Source: Cheilinus undulatus (lineage: Eukaryota; Chordata; Actinopteri; Labriformes; Labridae). From it: 64,000 nt of DNA. A program made the translations under genes and the position numbers. Position 1 is the first letter of the stretch. Every line of letters starts with the position of its first letter. The stretch lies in contig NC_054877.1 of NCBI RefSeq assembly GCF_018320785.1, forward strand, positions 37,966,151-38,030,150. Reading direction: 5' to 3'. Below, piece by piece: positions 12,101-23,200 of the stretch. The notes beneath the pieces are model-generated. The model was given only the letters and a program-made list of their open reading frames with translations. It did no database searches and was not told the DNA's origin.

Positions 12101-12203
12101 ACGAGTTAATAGAGAGGTCAGCAAAGGAGTTTTTTTAAACCATAAGCAAATGCCTGAGCCCAAGTACACCCTCACCAGGAAAATCATCCTCAAATATGTT
12201 TGA
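3154..12203 (+). CDS. casp10: Initiator caspase with tandem death-effector domains, caspase-10-like
   Basis: Eleven coding exons: 3154-3261, 4659-4834, 4950-5067, 7622-7751, 8727-8773, 8861-8924, 9055-9119, 9210-9318, 9924-10051, 10816-11207, 12068-12203. All junctions are GT-AG, the frame is kept throughout, and the sum gives 490 aa. Two DEDs (about residues 1-80 and 96-175) keep the FL motifs (CFLCRD, KFLLDG) and the first keeps an RxDLL motif (RRADLL). A short linker leads to the p20 domain (RGLCVIFNN). Catalytic His322 lies in LSHG and Cys365 in QACQG. The interdomain linker holds a candidate cleavage Asp (VPAD before ADFLLGMATV), followed by p10 ending near QMPEPKYTL. It is an apical cytosolic protease recruited through FADD. 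MNHNPRGLCVI, LGFTV and SFRH resemble human caspase-10 more than caspase-8; caspase-8 remains possible. Two mobile elements and a duplicated segment sit in its introns. Confidence 0.9.
3679..4523. repeat. Direct segmental duplication, copy B, inside casp10 intron
   Basis: Near-identical to 197-1046 and in the same orientation, it starts part-way into the TTAA MITE (the left MITE end is missing) and stops at 'cttcaactgcggt'. It lies in the first coding intron of casp10, ending 135 bases before the exon at 4,659. It carries a second copy of the minus-strand 118-base exon (4,260-4,377) with its donor intact. It keeps the Tc1 terminal 'cacaccactgta' that copy A has partly lost. Confidence 0.85.
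4260..4377 (-). pseudogene. Duplicated copy of the unidentified minus-strand first exon
   Basis: It has the same 118 bases, ATG (4,377) and GTAAGA donor as 783-900. One amino-acid difference is visible near the start (MDAQ here, MDAR there), plus a silent change near the end. No downstream exons of that gene are visible between here and copy A, so if transcribed it would be an orphan exon antisense within casp10. Called a pseudo-exon on context; a chimeric or antisense transcript is not excluded. Confidence 0.4.
5853..6050. mobile_element. hAT-like repeat fragment
   Basis: 'gcagtgcttcccaaaatgtg' followed by 'ggccctctggtgggcccc' is the familiar end of a widespread vertebrate hAT-type element. 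The other end is not clear; the sequence fades into A-rich DNA after about 5,960. It lies in the third coding intron of casp10. Confidence 0.45.
6224..6900. mobile_element. hAT-like non-autonomous element with internal degenerate repeats
   Basis: It opens with 'caggagtgtcaaactcaaga', a typical terminal motif of a dispersed fish element. From about 6,440 to 6,880 it is filled with imperfect tandem units of the type 'attttgactttttaaactcat'. A relative with both ends visible is at 51,656-52,222, where the unit reads in the reverse-complement direction ('agtcaaaatatgag'). The right end here is uncertain. It occupies the largest casp10 coding intron. Confidence 0.5.
7798..8692 (-). mobile_element. 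Tc1-like transposon, internally deleted, in a casp10 intron
   Basis: The ends are long inverted repeats beginning CACCGTGTTCCACATTATTA, flanked by TA on each side (7,796-7,797 and 8,693-8,694). Each inverted repeat carries an outer and an inner copy of 'gttccacattattaagca' (inner copies near 7,979 and 8,485), the IR/DR design of Sleeping Beauty-type elements. The minus strand at about 8,133-8,369 encodes the C-terminal transposase with SSPDLNPTGNLWSILKLKI, that is the PDLNPIENLW region with the catalytic-domain Glu replaced by Gly. At about 0.9 kb most of the transposase is missing, so it cannot mobilise itself. Confidence 0.85.
9620..9885 (-). mobile_element. tRNA-type SINE in a casp10 intron
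   Basis: On the minus strand a polymerase III B-box-like stretch 'ccagttcaagtccttg' follows 'gggtttgagctggagggtaa', an arrangement common to teleost tRNA-derived SINEs. The downstream body ('gaaattggtctggttgtc', 'ttccttggttcctttgg') also resembles such elements. Edges are approximate and no clear target-site duplication was found. Confidence 0.5.
10430..10537. mobile_element. Fragment of a hAT-like element
   Basis: A 'ggtttttggccttggtttc' tract followed by 'tttcggtgcatccctact' is the usual right terminus of a common fish hAT-type non-autonomous family. The left end was not found. It lies in the casp10 intron 10,052-10,815. Confidence 0.4.
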
Positions 12204-15200
12204 GCTGACTGGAACCAGGAGCAACTCTGCAGATGTGCTAAATTGAAGGGTTGAAAAATCAGCTTTGTTCACCATGTGTACAAGTATGTTTGGATGTCTT
12301 TTTAAACTCTGTGTTTAGCCCCTTTCACTTGTGAACTCCTGGATGATATGAGGACACACCTTCACAACTGAAATTGGTCTGATTTGGTTGAGATGGAGCC
12401 TGAGGTAGAACGTACCTTGAACGTAGGAGGGGATTGTTCCGTTATGGTGACTGTTTCCAGGTCAGAATCACTACAGCATGTATGAGGACTTTTCAGCAAT
12501 ACAACAACCATGGAAACATAAAACAAGGGACTACAGGGAGCAGGAGCTCTGAATTTATTTGACATGAACCACTAAACAGCAGTTTGATATTATAGAAGCA
12601 TGTGAGCTGATAACTCTGAGCCTGATGGAGGAAAATGGCTACCTTGAGAAAATCTTGAATTACCTGCTCACTTCACCCCAGCATCTCACAGGTTTTGTAG
12701 TAGCAACTGGTCAACATAGACCCTGCTTGAAATCAGGGGCCACATCCGGCTTTTACGTTAAAGGGGACATACTATGCAAAAATCACTTTTTCAGGCTTTT
12801 CTAACAAAAACATGTGCCCCTGGCATGTCCACAATCCCCTCAAGTACCAGATAATCCCCTCCTCCCCTTTCCTTTCTCCGTCTTTCAGAAAATGTGCTGA
12901 AACAAGCCGTTCTCAGATTTCCCCCCTCATGATGTCATATGGGGAGTTAGCACCACCCCCAGGTTCAGTTGGCCCTCCCTGCTTGGAAGAAAGTTCCACC
13001 CTCCCCTCCTGATGGATCAGGAAAGCCACATCCATTTCCTGAGAGGGGGGGAGTCAGACAGCTCATCAGCACTTAAAGACACAGAAACAGCTCGTTCTGA
13101 GCAGGGCTGAAACAGAGGGTTTTTTACACAAGCAAAATCCAATAATGGAGTGTTTTTTCAGCAACAAACTTCACAGGCATGTTTTGGGGACCTCTGAAAA
13201 CCAAAATAAACTTGTCTTAAAGGGGTAAAATGTGTGACCTTTAACACATGCAAACCTGTGGAAGCTTCCAGGTACACATCTGTAGATTTTACTTACTGTG
13301 AAATCCAGATTACATGTGCCATTGACATATAAGATGCAGTTATGGGGGTCTCCCGGAGAGAAATTGATTTAACCTGCTCCCCTGCTGTTTATTTCTGTCA
13401 TTTTTTAGCTAAGTCTTGTCAATAGAGCAGCAGTGTCCACCTCTATTCAAGAGAAGACAGTGTGCCTGCAGACCTCCACTGTCAGACCCCTTGTGAAAGC
13501 TATACCATTAAACAACAGTTGATGGTGATATTGGGCTGAAACTAAATTCCTTGCCTGATTACATCTATTGTTGATTTAAAAAAAAATACTCCGTTAGAGT
13601 AAGGGTCAGGGTTATGGCGGGGTAGATGTTAATGTAAAAGCAATGTACCGAGGGAGCGAGATTGAATGGAGTACGAGAGGAGAGGGTGTGACACAAGAGG
13701 TCTCTGTGCTGCAGCAATACCTGCCTCCTAGAGGGGGCCTGACAGTGGAGATCAGCAGCCAGACCCCTCTCCCTTCACTGGTCACTTTGAGGAGCCTTTA
13801 CATTCAAACCAGCACTTTACAAAGTTTATCTATTCAAGAGGATACCGTTGTTTTCTTTAGATGCAGGATTATACTCTGCAATCCTGATGTTGGGGAAAAA
13901 ATACTGGTATACACCTTACTGGTCATGCCGTCAGTGTCCAGTCTGGTGTATACTAGTATGTTGCTGAATTATAAAATTGCACTGGGTCATATACAGTGTG
14001 GTGGTGGTAGCTTTGCCTTAAATAATGACTCGTGTCTCTGCTTTTTATTCTGGTGTTTTGGTCACATTGGTATAGATAAGATGCAGTCAGCTTTCTACAT
14101 AAGAAAAAGAGGTATTATGGGTGACATGCTGTCCATTTTCCCCTTTTCAACACAGTCCTCTGTCATCTTAATTAAAAGTCTGTGCAAATGCTTTGGTCAA
14201 AATATGATATAGATCAAGCTCCAGAGGAGGTTTTTGACCCTGTATAAACCAGATCTAAATAATCTTTCTCAAAACAGTGAGTTTTAATGTGATTTACTGT
14301 AAATGCAAATGAGGCCTTCTAACCCTCCCATCTTTTCCCAGAGGTGTTCAACAAGAGTACAGCTGGGTGCCTCCATTGTGATGGGTGTAGATATTAGACA
14401 TGGGGTGGGTATTTTTTATAATGACACCAACTATGACATCAGAAGGAGCACAGATTTTGAAGTGGAAGCTCCTGGACATGTTTTTTTTTTTTTTAATTTC
14501 ATTTTCCAAAGTTGACTTAGTCATTTCCTTTCCTCAGGGTTGTTAAAGCACAGCACATAGAGGCAATCTTCATGTGGGTAGTGGCAGCAGGGCATGTCAT
14601 TGTATGGCCTATCTTGGTAATCAGCATGTTTTATTTTATAAATCAAATGAAAATTATCCAGATATAAAACAGCTGTCATCTCAAAATAATGAAATAAAAA
14701 AATCAGTTATAATGATTAAACCATTATTGCCATCCTGAAATCATGACAAATGTAAATTGAGATCTCAATAAAAATACTAAAGATGATTCATTTTCACTGG
14801 GAAGGGAGCAAATATAATGTATGGATGATTTTCTGCCTAGAGTTTCTGTATAAACCGTCCTGGACAATGTTGGTACATTTGCAGGAGAGGTGTGAATGTG
14901 TGAAAGGAGCTCGGGAGATAAATAAATGTATGTATTTAAAATGACGGCAATACTAAGGGATATGAAGGAACCATTGGAATAAAGATTTTTATGTTTTTGA
15001 TTATGACTTTATAATTCAGTAGACATTAACAGTCATTTGAAAAGTATATTTTTGTCACACATAAGCAGAATCACCTGATGCTGTATGGAATATATGTCAC
15101 CTGTTAATTTCTTTTCAAGCAATAAAACAATGAAACCTGTTTGTAGTGCCTCTAATAGTTCTTTGGAAATTTTAGGATTGTGTTATTATTAAGTCTTAAC

Positions 15201-16559
15201 TTAAAATGCAGATTTCCTTTGGTGGAGGGGAAAATTGAAGAGAAGTGAAATTGTGGGGATGTGTGGAACTGGGAAGACTATTTCCAGCTTTTCTTCATCA
15301 ATATGTGAAATTCATCATTGAAACCTTTGTTGACTGTTTAGTAAATGTGATTTATAAAGTGCAGTTTTTTAACAGTATTTAATTCAAAACAAGAAATGAA
15401 CGGAAGAGGTGAGCAAGCTGAGCAGCACATCGAGCATGTGGGAAGGCACACTGGTGGGCCTTGAGCCAAGTCCAGAGGTGGACTTTACCATTTGCCAATG
15501 TAAGCAAATGGCTGGGATATAATAATATAAAAAGATATAATTCACATAAATAATTGCATTTTGTTAACTTTTTATTATTTACAGCTGGCATTTTTTTTTC
15601 ATTTGATACAATTATCATTTGATACTGAAATAAGTGTGCAAACTTGGTATTACAAAGCTCTGATGTCATATGCCTGCTAAATTTCTATTTAAGGTCTACA
15701 AATGGACATCCAGAAGTCTGCCTGGACATTTTTTATACAAAAATACTTTTTTTTTTTTTGGTTGGTTTAAAGTCAAGATACAAGTATGATGATTTTGATG
15801 AGAATTTGAAAGGGGGAGAACAATAGATGTGGAGGACCTAGTTCCACATATGCTCAGTGCTCAATCCGCCACTGGGCATTTCAACAACACATCAACTAAA
15901 GTTACTCTAAAATTGTTAGAAAGGCTGTTTTGTACGGATGTATGGTGTGCTTCGAGGTTTTGACTTTACATCAGATTTGCCATGGGCAAAAAAAAAAAGA
16001 TGGAAAATCACTGGCCAAGATATTATGCATGAACGCATGTTGGCACCTATAGCAAAGGATGCTGAAATAAATTCAATAATAAATCATGCAATTATCCATC
16101 AGAGGGATTAATTTAGCTATTGCCTTAGTATTTACATGAAAATGTGTACATAGGCAGATAAACGTCAAAATAAACAGTCTTAGTCACAGGTGAACTGGAT
16201 GTTGTGTCTGGAGGATTGTTTTTCAGTACGGTAAAGTGCTTTAGACTAATTGATAAATGATCGCGTTCTCAGTAGTAACATGAGCAGAGCCTGATGAAAA
16301 TGAGTCAGCTAAACCTGGCAGGCCTTGTTCCACAGACACAGACATGCATACTGGGCGTGTTTGTGTGTTATTGTGTGTGTCAGATTCCTGTGGACTCCAC
16401 CCTGCTGCTCTCTTCTGTTCCAGGAAATGCTGCTCTCTCTCTGCAGCTTCACATCAGCAGCTCAACACCCAGGACAGACTCAAAAAGACAGACAGACAGA
16501 CAGGCTGCTGAACAAGTTAAACCTTGTACCAAACCTCCACGGCACGTTTGAGGTTTTTA
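12204..16559. other. Intergenic region downstream of casp10
   Basis: The casp10 3' untranslated region must begin here but its end is not evident; AATAAA hexamers occur only far downstream (for example near 15,120). Apart from the TTAA element at 12,758-13,244, no recognised coding sequence or repeat family was seen. A 189-codon plus-strand frame at 13,643-14,212 has no domain-like content. Confidence 0.5.
12758..13244 (+). mobile_element. TTAA-flanked non-autonomous DNA element, copy 1
   Basis: It starts TTAAAGGGGACATACTATGC and ends 'gtgacctttaa', with TTAA at both ends and inverted termini. The body ('cccctggcatgtccacaat', 'gatgtcatatggggagtta') recurs in inverted orientation at 52,946-53,441, so it is one dispersed family. 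No coding capacity. The TTAA flanks suggest piggyBac-type mobilisation, which is inferred. Confidence 0.75.
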
Positions 16560-16668
16560 TGTAAACGAAGAAGGCGTGTCTGAGGGACAAAAAAACCTCC
16601 CAGTTTTTCTCATTTTACCGCTGGGAATTAACCCGAGCAGGTTGTCTCACATCGGTCTCTCTAAACTG
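16301..16668 (+). promoter_or_regulatory. Possible tmbim1 promoter and non-coding first exon
   Basis: The sequence ending 'ctctctaaactg' is followed by a consensus donor GTAAGT (16,669), with no matching coding exon nearby. The next gene on this strand is tmbim1, whose first coding exon (acceptor at 29,571) has only five leader bases before the ATG, so a non-coding exon must lie upstream. This is the best visible candidate and would give an intron of about 12.9 kb. A perfect AP-1-type TGAGTCA is at 16,301. A (CAGA) run lies near 16,488-16,501. No direct evidence links the two. Confidence 0.3.
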
Positions 16669-17281
16669 GTAAGTTAAGCTTATTTTAAAGATACTTTTTA
16701 GAGTTTTCCAAGCGGCTAAACCACCTTAAAGACATCAGACTTAAATTATAGATAGGGAGTCCGTCAAACTGTTGCTGCTGGTGTAATGGTGACCAGTTGT
16801 CTATTCATAGCAGTGTGGGTGTGTTGGTCCTGCCGTCTGTCAAACACCTGAAAAGGCTTTTTGTGAGCTGAGGTTCGGTTGTGGGCAGAGCAGGGTGGAG
16901 TGACTGCAGGACATATGTTAGCTTGTCTGCTAGCATGTTAAAAACGTAGGAGCTCAGCTATCTTTACTTTGACTGTCAAAGGCTGTCAGAGTCTCAGTAC
17001 TTAGAATTTTTTTCGATACCCCGTGTCTGCTATTTTAATAATGTATGGTATCGAAAAGTACCAAAACTTTCCAAAAGTGCAACTTCTTTTAAAGACAGCT
17101 ACACTGGAGAGGCATCAATCCATACAACATTGCAGGTTAACTCTTGCACAATGTCTAAATTGTACCAAAAAAAAACTGGCAACGTTTCATAGGCTAACTG
17201 AAAACAAGAGATAACCAATTCTTGGTGCCCGGGACTATTTATGTTGCCAACAGAGAATATTTGACTGCGTCAGTATTATTC

Positions 17282-17517
17282 CCTGAAAGCCTGATAACTC
17301 AGATGATAGAAATTTCTTGTTTTTTGGAATTTAAATGTTTTCTCTTCTACCAAAATCCAAAAAAAAAGAAAAAATGCCATATTTATTTTGTATCACATTT
17401 GATATATTAGGCATTTTTGGCAACTGATATGACATTTTTATTATTTATGAGATTGTTTTCAAAAAGGCTTCAAGTAATTTATGGATTATTTTGATCAGAT
17501 AGCAAAAGGCTTTAAGG
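17282..17517. mobile_element. Diverged relative of the TTAA MITE at 180-503
   Basis: Collinear similarity is visible: 'gaaagcctgata', 'gaaatttcttgttttttgga', 'ttgatatattaggcattttt', 'ttatggattattttgatcag' and 'aaaggctttaaggca' occur in the same order as in the copy at 180-503. It is shorter and the ends are decayed. Older insertion of the same family. Confidence 0.5.
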
Positions 17518-17920
17518 CAGTGTTCATCAACTGGAGGCCCAGGGGCCTCATCAGGGCCCCCATGGCTTCCCATCCAACCCCCCCAAGATGTTTGAATCCA
17601 GACAATTTGTGAGCGCAAAGTATAGCATGATATTGTTTTGCTTTCTTTTTGAACCTTAAATAAAACCAACCTAGCGGCTTATCAGACAAGAAGCACCCTG
17701 CCACCCTGACGCCACTCCAAATGAAAGACTTAGAATGCTTTTTTGTTTGAGTCTCTTCTAAAAAGCCATGTATGTTCTGTTGAAATCATTTTAGGATTTT
17801 TCTTTGAATCATTTGTGATTACAAAACAACTTTTATTCACCCACTGCCTTTACTTTTTTCTCAATTCAGGCTCTATTTGTGCACCGACAGTTTAAAAAGT
17901 ATTGATTTAGCACCAGTATT
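17517..17920. mobile_element. hAT-like repeat fragment
   Basis: It opens with 'cagtgttcatcaactggagg' followed by 'cccaggggcctcatcagggc', the terminal pattern of a widespread 'cagtggttctcaactggtgg' hAT-type repeat. The right boundary is uncertain. Confidence 0.4.
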
Positions 17921-20759
17921 AGAAAAACATAAAAGATACCAAACCCTAAAACTATGGCAACCCTAGTCATTTTACTGTTTTAAAACTTTAGTACCCCTAA
18001 GAGTTACACAATATTATCTACACAATAACAGTATCAGCAGCTATTAGCTTATGAAGTTAAATATCTGTATCAACAGATATGAACATTTCTGCTGATATTT
18101 ACAGTTCATATTTTGGCCATACAAATTGGCAGTATAAATCATAGTGACCTTACTTTGGGCATAATGTGGGCATGACTCCTGTCCCTTCTGTCACACTGGG
18201 ACTTTGCATTGTATGAGATGTGGACCTGATTGTAGTTTTTTTTTTTTTTTTTTTTTTTTTGCAATTATGATTCAGAATTTCCAGTGGGGGATCAGGAAGT
18301 GGGGAACAGCCAATAAGGAATGAATGGGAATGGGGAAAAGATTGTACTTAACACTCTAAATTGCCCTGATCAGAAAAATTCTATTTTTGGTCTACATCTG
18401 CAAAGAACCTGTAGGGACGATCTCATTTTGTTGAAGGAGTTGGGACACATCCTTATATACTTTATACTTCAGCTCAGTAAATCTCAAATTCAATGCTAAG
18501 AATTATTAAATTGAAATAAAAAGAACCACATCTCTGATGCATTAGTGACCAACATGTTCAAAACACTTCTGTTAGAGAGGAATATAGAACTTTGTTTGGT
18601 TATTAGAGCCACAATCAGAGCAACAGGTACCTGGTGTTACAGGATAGAACATCAAACTTTCTGCTTGTAATAACATTTAGCTGAATACCTTATTTTAAAA
18701 AATGAAGCACTCATTAACAATGAAATCAAAGATTTTTTCCTTTCAAAACAACTGCCGTTGGCGCTAAATTACTTTAGTTAGTCATTGGAAGAAAAGTGTT
18801 TTTTTTATCATTACTGTACCAGAATTTACACCAGCATTTGTTGCTACTGTAGACCCCCAGGAATAAGGTGTTTATTAGCCTAAAATACTGACAAAATTTA
18901 CAATTCAGTTAGGGCCACTTTGTCAAGAAATACTCATGATTGGCTGTTAAAATATTTTTCTTTATTAGCAATTATTAGTTTGCACTTATTGCTGTTATTT
19001 ATATTTGGCGGTGCGGCCATTCTGGGATCCCGCTGCCTTTCCACAAGCCTACGTGGAAAGCATCAAGCAGGAACAGCACACGTTCCTGCTTCCCTGAAGC
19101 AGCAAAAACCCAGAGCAGACATCAGTGACAGCAGAATGACATTGATTAAGTCAGAAGCAGAATAACGGAGGAGCTGGGGTGCAAAAAGCAGCTTGCAGAG
19201 GGAGCAGCAAAGTGTAGCAAGGCTAGAGGAGGTTAGAAATGGTAGCATGAGTGCGATTAGCCAATAGCGTGTTTAGAAGCAAATCAGCTGGCCATCAGCT
19301 GATGAGGGCTTGCGTGAGATCAGCTGATCTCACTTATGTGTCAGTGCTTGACTCCGTGGCCTGCCTGAAATAACGTTATATGCTCAGTTTACTGTATCAG
19401 GTTCAGATGGTTGCTTAGGGGCCCACACACTCCAGGGGGAGCCACCATGAGTCCTAAATGACACCCCAAACGTAAAAGCAACTACCAGACTGTCCACTTC
19501 CTTGATACTCTCTAATCTAAAATGAGTTTAGAAATATATGCATTTAAACAAAAATCAAATGCCATTCATCTGTAGTAAAATATTAAATAGGGAACTTTAA
19601 AATGACTTTTTGTGTTGCACACTTCTTGAAGTTATAGGTTTCAAAATCTCCCCAAGGCTCCTAGTTTTTATTAGTCTATTTTAGTGTGCTAGTTTAAGCT
19701 GCTGACACACACCAGCCTCAGAATTTCTTTCATTTAGGGCAAGACTTTTGTTTTGTCATACCATGAGAACAACAAGAGCAGCCAATTACATTAATGTTGA
19801 ACTGGTTTTTAAAGTGTGTCAGTAAGCTGTGACAGCCAGTTAACAAGAACAGCCACAGGGCCCTGTACCTGAAACTCATGACAAAGGTATTTTGACCTTC
19901 TTAAGAAATAAACTACTAAACAGCACCTGTTTCCCTTAGCTGTAATTCTTCATATGTAAATATTCCATTAAGTTGTGAGTGGACCCCTTCAATAATTCAG
20001 AATAGATCAATCAAGCTTTTCTCGCATAGGATCAGTTTATAACAAATGTGAGTTAGTTGTGCTCCTTATGATATCATTTATAGAGATTCAGCATTAACCA
20101 ACCATGAGCACAGAGCTTGGCATCTTGTAGCAAAGAAATAGGAAGGAAACTCCTTTTAACAGGCAGAAACCTCCAACTGACTCGTGTCGAACGGTCATCT
20201 GCTGAGACTGTGTTTCACTTGCTGCTTGTCCTAACAGCACACAACGTGAACAAGCACCAGCAAAACATCAGCTCCATTACACTGATTCAGTGTCTGTATC
20301 AGTGTTTCCTACATATTGATACTTAGCCACCCAGGTATATTTGCAGATTATTATTATTTCAATTTGTGTATTGTCACCTGCATGATGTGCAAGACAGAGA
20401 CATCCCTCCTGTGACCGCACTGATTTAGATGCAAAGTCTCATGTTAAAAACATGAAGCAGTATATACTAACCTTTCACCAGTTTTCTGTAGCTTCTTGCT
20501 GCTGATATTCTGTGCTCCTACACTCTGAAATGATAGATGGGTTATGCTGTCTTAGCAACAACAAGTCCTCACATGGATTCTGTGTGATTAAACATACAAG
20601 TGTTTCCCATCCAAGTAGAGCATCATTCAGTGCAAAACACTGCCTGTTGTATTGTCCTGACAGACATTTTTAGCCTGGTTCTTTTCCATTCTGTCACTTG
20701 TATTGATATGGAACAAGGAACAAGGAAATAGGGAGATGACAAGACACCAGGAGTGTCAA

Positions 20760-20872
20760 ACATAGAGATGCAACAATTGTAAAAATCAGGATGATCCCAA
20801 TACAGATCTTTAAAATAACAATTTCTGTCCGATACCGATGTTAAACTGATGCATTCGTACATCTCTAGTCAG
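20760..20872. mobile_element. Short MITE with 'tagagatgca' ends
   Basis: 'catagagatgcaacaattg' at the left and 'gatgcattcgtacatctcta' at the right form imperfect inverted termini around about 110 bases. A related interior ('gccaataattggagctgata', 'aatatcggatatcag') appears near 29,297-29,367. Family not assigned. Confidence 0.4.
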
Positions 20873-21649
20873 ACAGGAATGTTTTCTTGCTTTTCTTTCA
20901 CTCTCTTTACTCGCAGCTCTTGTTAGCTTGTTTAATAAAGTGGAGATAGTGGTCCGATAAGGTGGTGCAATGTGCTTTGTCTTTAAGTTAACACAAAAGC
21001 AAAACTGTCCCACTCACTGTCATCTAATGCTGGTTAATACAAAGCATCACACTTTCATTTTTCTCTGCATTCAAAATAAGAGGGTTTAAGGGTAAAGTAG
21101 AATTTACAGGGCAGGGAATTAAATAATTAACATAAAGTGTTGACAGAAAACATGTTGCTGCGCAATTCAACGCTGAACCTGACGTTTGAATGCTGTTAGG
21201 ATACGGTGTTAAAGAAAGATGGATAGACAGTTAGATGGAGAGCAACAGCAACAATGAATAAAAAAGACTTTAACTGTTAGTACCCCTTTAATAATGTTAA
21301 AAGTAATAATGCTTATATATGAAGGCCATCCACATTAACGGTTCAGAAAGCTCCTAGACTAGGGAGCCCTACTCAGCTGATAAATGCTCTCATACATCCT
21401 TGTAAAAGTCAGGTATGGTTGGCGGTGAGAGCTAGGGGTGTTGCTCTGGGATGGTGGAGATCACTGTTCAGCTCTCTGGAGGTGTTGTGGGATTAACTGA
21501 GGGAAAAACCATCGAAGGAGAGTTTCAACTTGCCAACCCTGGTGAAGTGCTGGCTTCTCGCTGCCCATTAATCTGCATGGTTGACTTGTGGGGTCAAACA
21601 GTAAGATTCAAGTGGGTTTACAGTCTCTTTGCTGAGCTCTTATCCTTTT

Positions 21650-22150
21650 AAGGCTGAACAATTTACAAAAAATAATCTCATTAAGATTTTTTCTCCCAAT
21701 ATTGCAATTTAATATGCAATTATTTTTAGGTTCCACGTCTTATTTATGTTCAGCAAACACCAGCAATAATTCATTCTATATTACAATCGGCACAATATTA
21801 GATAAATTAAACTAGGGATGGACAATTTGAAATTGCAATTTTTGTTCATTTAGCAAATTTTATATCAGTTGCTATACTTGAGGGCATGATACTTTTTTAT
21901 GTTATTCTTGTTTTGATTAAAACGATAACATAAATGAACAGGAAAAGTAGGACTTTTTTGTAAACTATTCTAAAGATACTTGAATGTATGCATAATGTGT
22001 AGAGCATAAAATCTCTGCTACAAGAAAATTCTATCAAACTGGCATTTTGATACCTTTCAGGTTAAGGAAATATTGCGCTGTCTATGATTTGAAAATTGCA
22101 GTGGGCCGTATTGTGATTTAATAAAATTTGCGATTAATTGCCCAGCCCTA
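21650..22150. repeat. AT-rich dispersed repeat, copy 1
   Basis: It ends with 'gcgattaattgcccagccct', the terminus of a very common teleost repeat ('agggctgggcaattaatcgc'). Its core ('gatttgaaaattgcagtggg', 'ggttaaggaaatattgc') is shared in order with 25,170-25,500. No coding content. Probably a non-autonomous DNA element; class unassigned. Confidence 0.5.
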
Positions 22151-22429
22151 CTTAAAATCATTATGTATCTCTCAGTTGAAGCTTTAGACCTGGAAATTAT
22201 CCACTCATAAAGACAAGTCAGATAATTCATCCTCAAAGAAAGATGATATCAGAGGTCAAGCCCCCTTTGATTTTGACTGGCCATTTAGGGAGCTGTGACA
22301 TGCTGTGATGAAAGCTGCGCTGTTTAAACAACAAAAGCTGAACAAATTGTAGCGGAGTCTTTTAAGGGCAGCGATTTTAAAAAAAATACAGCCGACTCTA
22401 AGAGTGCTTTTGAGATTTCAGGTGTGGAC

Positions 22430-23200
22430 AATGGTGTGGTATGCTATGTGGACAAAGGTATTCGGCCACATCTGTTGATTATTGAGTTCAGGTGTTTCCG
22501 TCAGGTGCTTGCAAGCAGCTAGCCATGCAGTCTTCATTTCAAAACCTTTGTGATACAAAATAGGCAGTTCTAATGCTAGTGCTTCATTAATGTAAGCACA
22601 AAAACTGCAGAAGGAGCTTCATGAATGCGTTTCCATGACCGAGCATCTGTGGAGCAGTGGAAACGTGTTCTGTGAAGTGACAGATCACCTTTCTCTGTTT
22701 GGCTGTCTGATGGGTGTCTGGGTCTGACAGATGCCAGGTGACTGTACTGTGCCAACTGTGAAGTTTAGTGGAGGAGGGATAATAGTGTGGGTTTTTCAGA
22801 GCTAGGCTCCTTATCTTCAGTGAAGGGCAATCTTAATACTTTAGCATACCAAGACATTTTGGACAATGCTATGCTTCCAGGCTTCCCAGTGCATAAAGCA
22901 ATGAGTATAAAGAGATGGTTTTAATCAGTTCAGTGTGGAAGGACTTGATTTGCCCTCTCAGAGTCCTGATCTCAACAACATTAGATCACCTCTGGGATGT
23001 AGGAGAACAGAAACTGTGAAGCAACTGACAATGAGAAGTCCAACATCAGTGCCTGATCTCATAAATGCTCTACAGAATGAATGGTCACAAATTCCCATAG
23101 AAACGCTCCAAAATCTTGTGGAAAACATTCCAAGAAGAGTGGAGGCTGTTATGGCTGTAGAAGGGAGGCAACACAACAGCATGACCTGATTCAGAAAGGA
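22430..23200 (+). mobile_element. Tc1-like transposon remnant
   Basis: 'atgtggacaaaggtattcgg' near 22,447 and 'caggtgtttccgtcaggtg' are typical of the left part of a second fish Tc1-like family. At 22,935-23,189 the plus strand encodes transposase C-terminal sequence (LPSQSPDLNNIRSPLG, then VPDLINALQNEWSQIPIETL). The middle of the transposase is missing or scrambled and the PDLNPIENLW region is altered, so it is dead. A fragment of the same family lies at 56,680-57,000. Confidence 0.75.

Noticed and set aside
13643-14212. A 189-codon plus-strand frame
   Set aside because: No domain-like content, no splice or codon support, and composition like the surrounding intergenic DNA.
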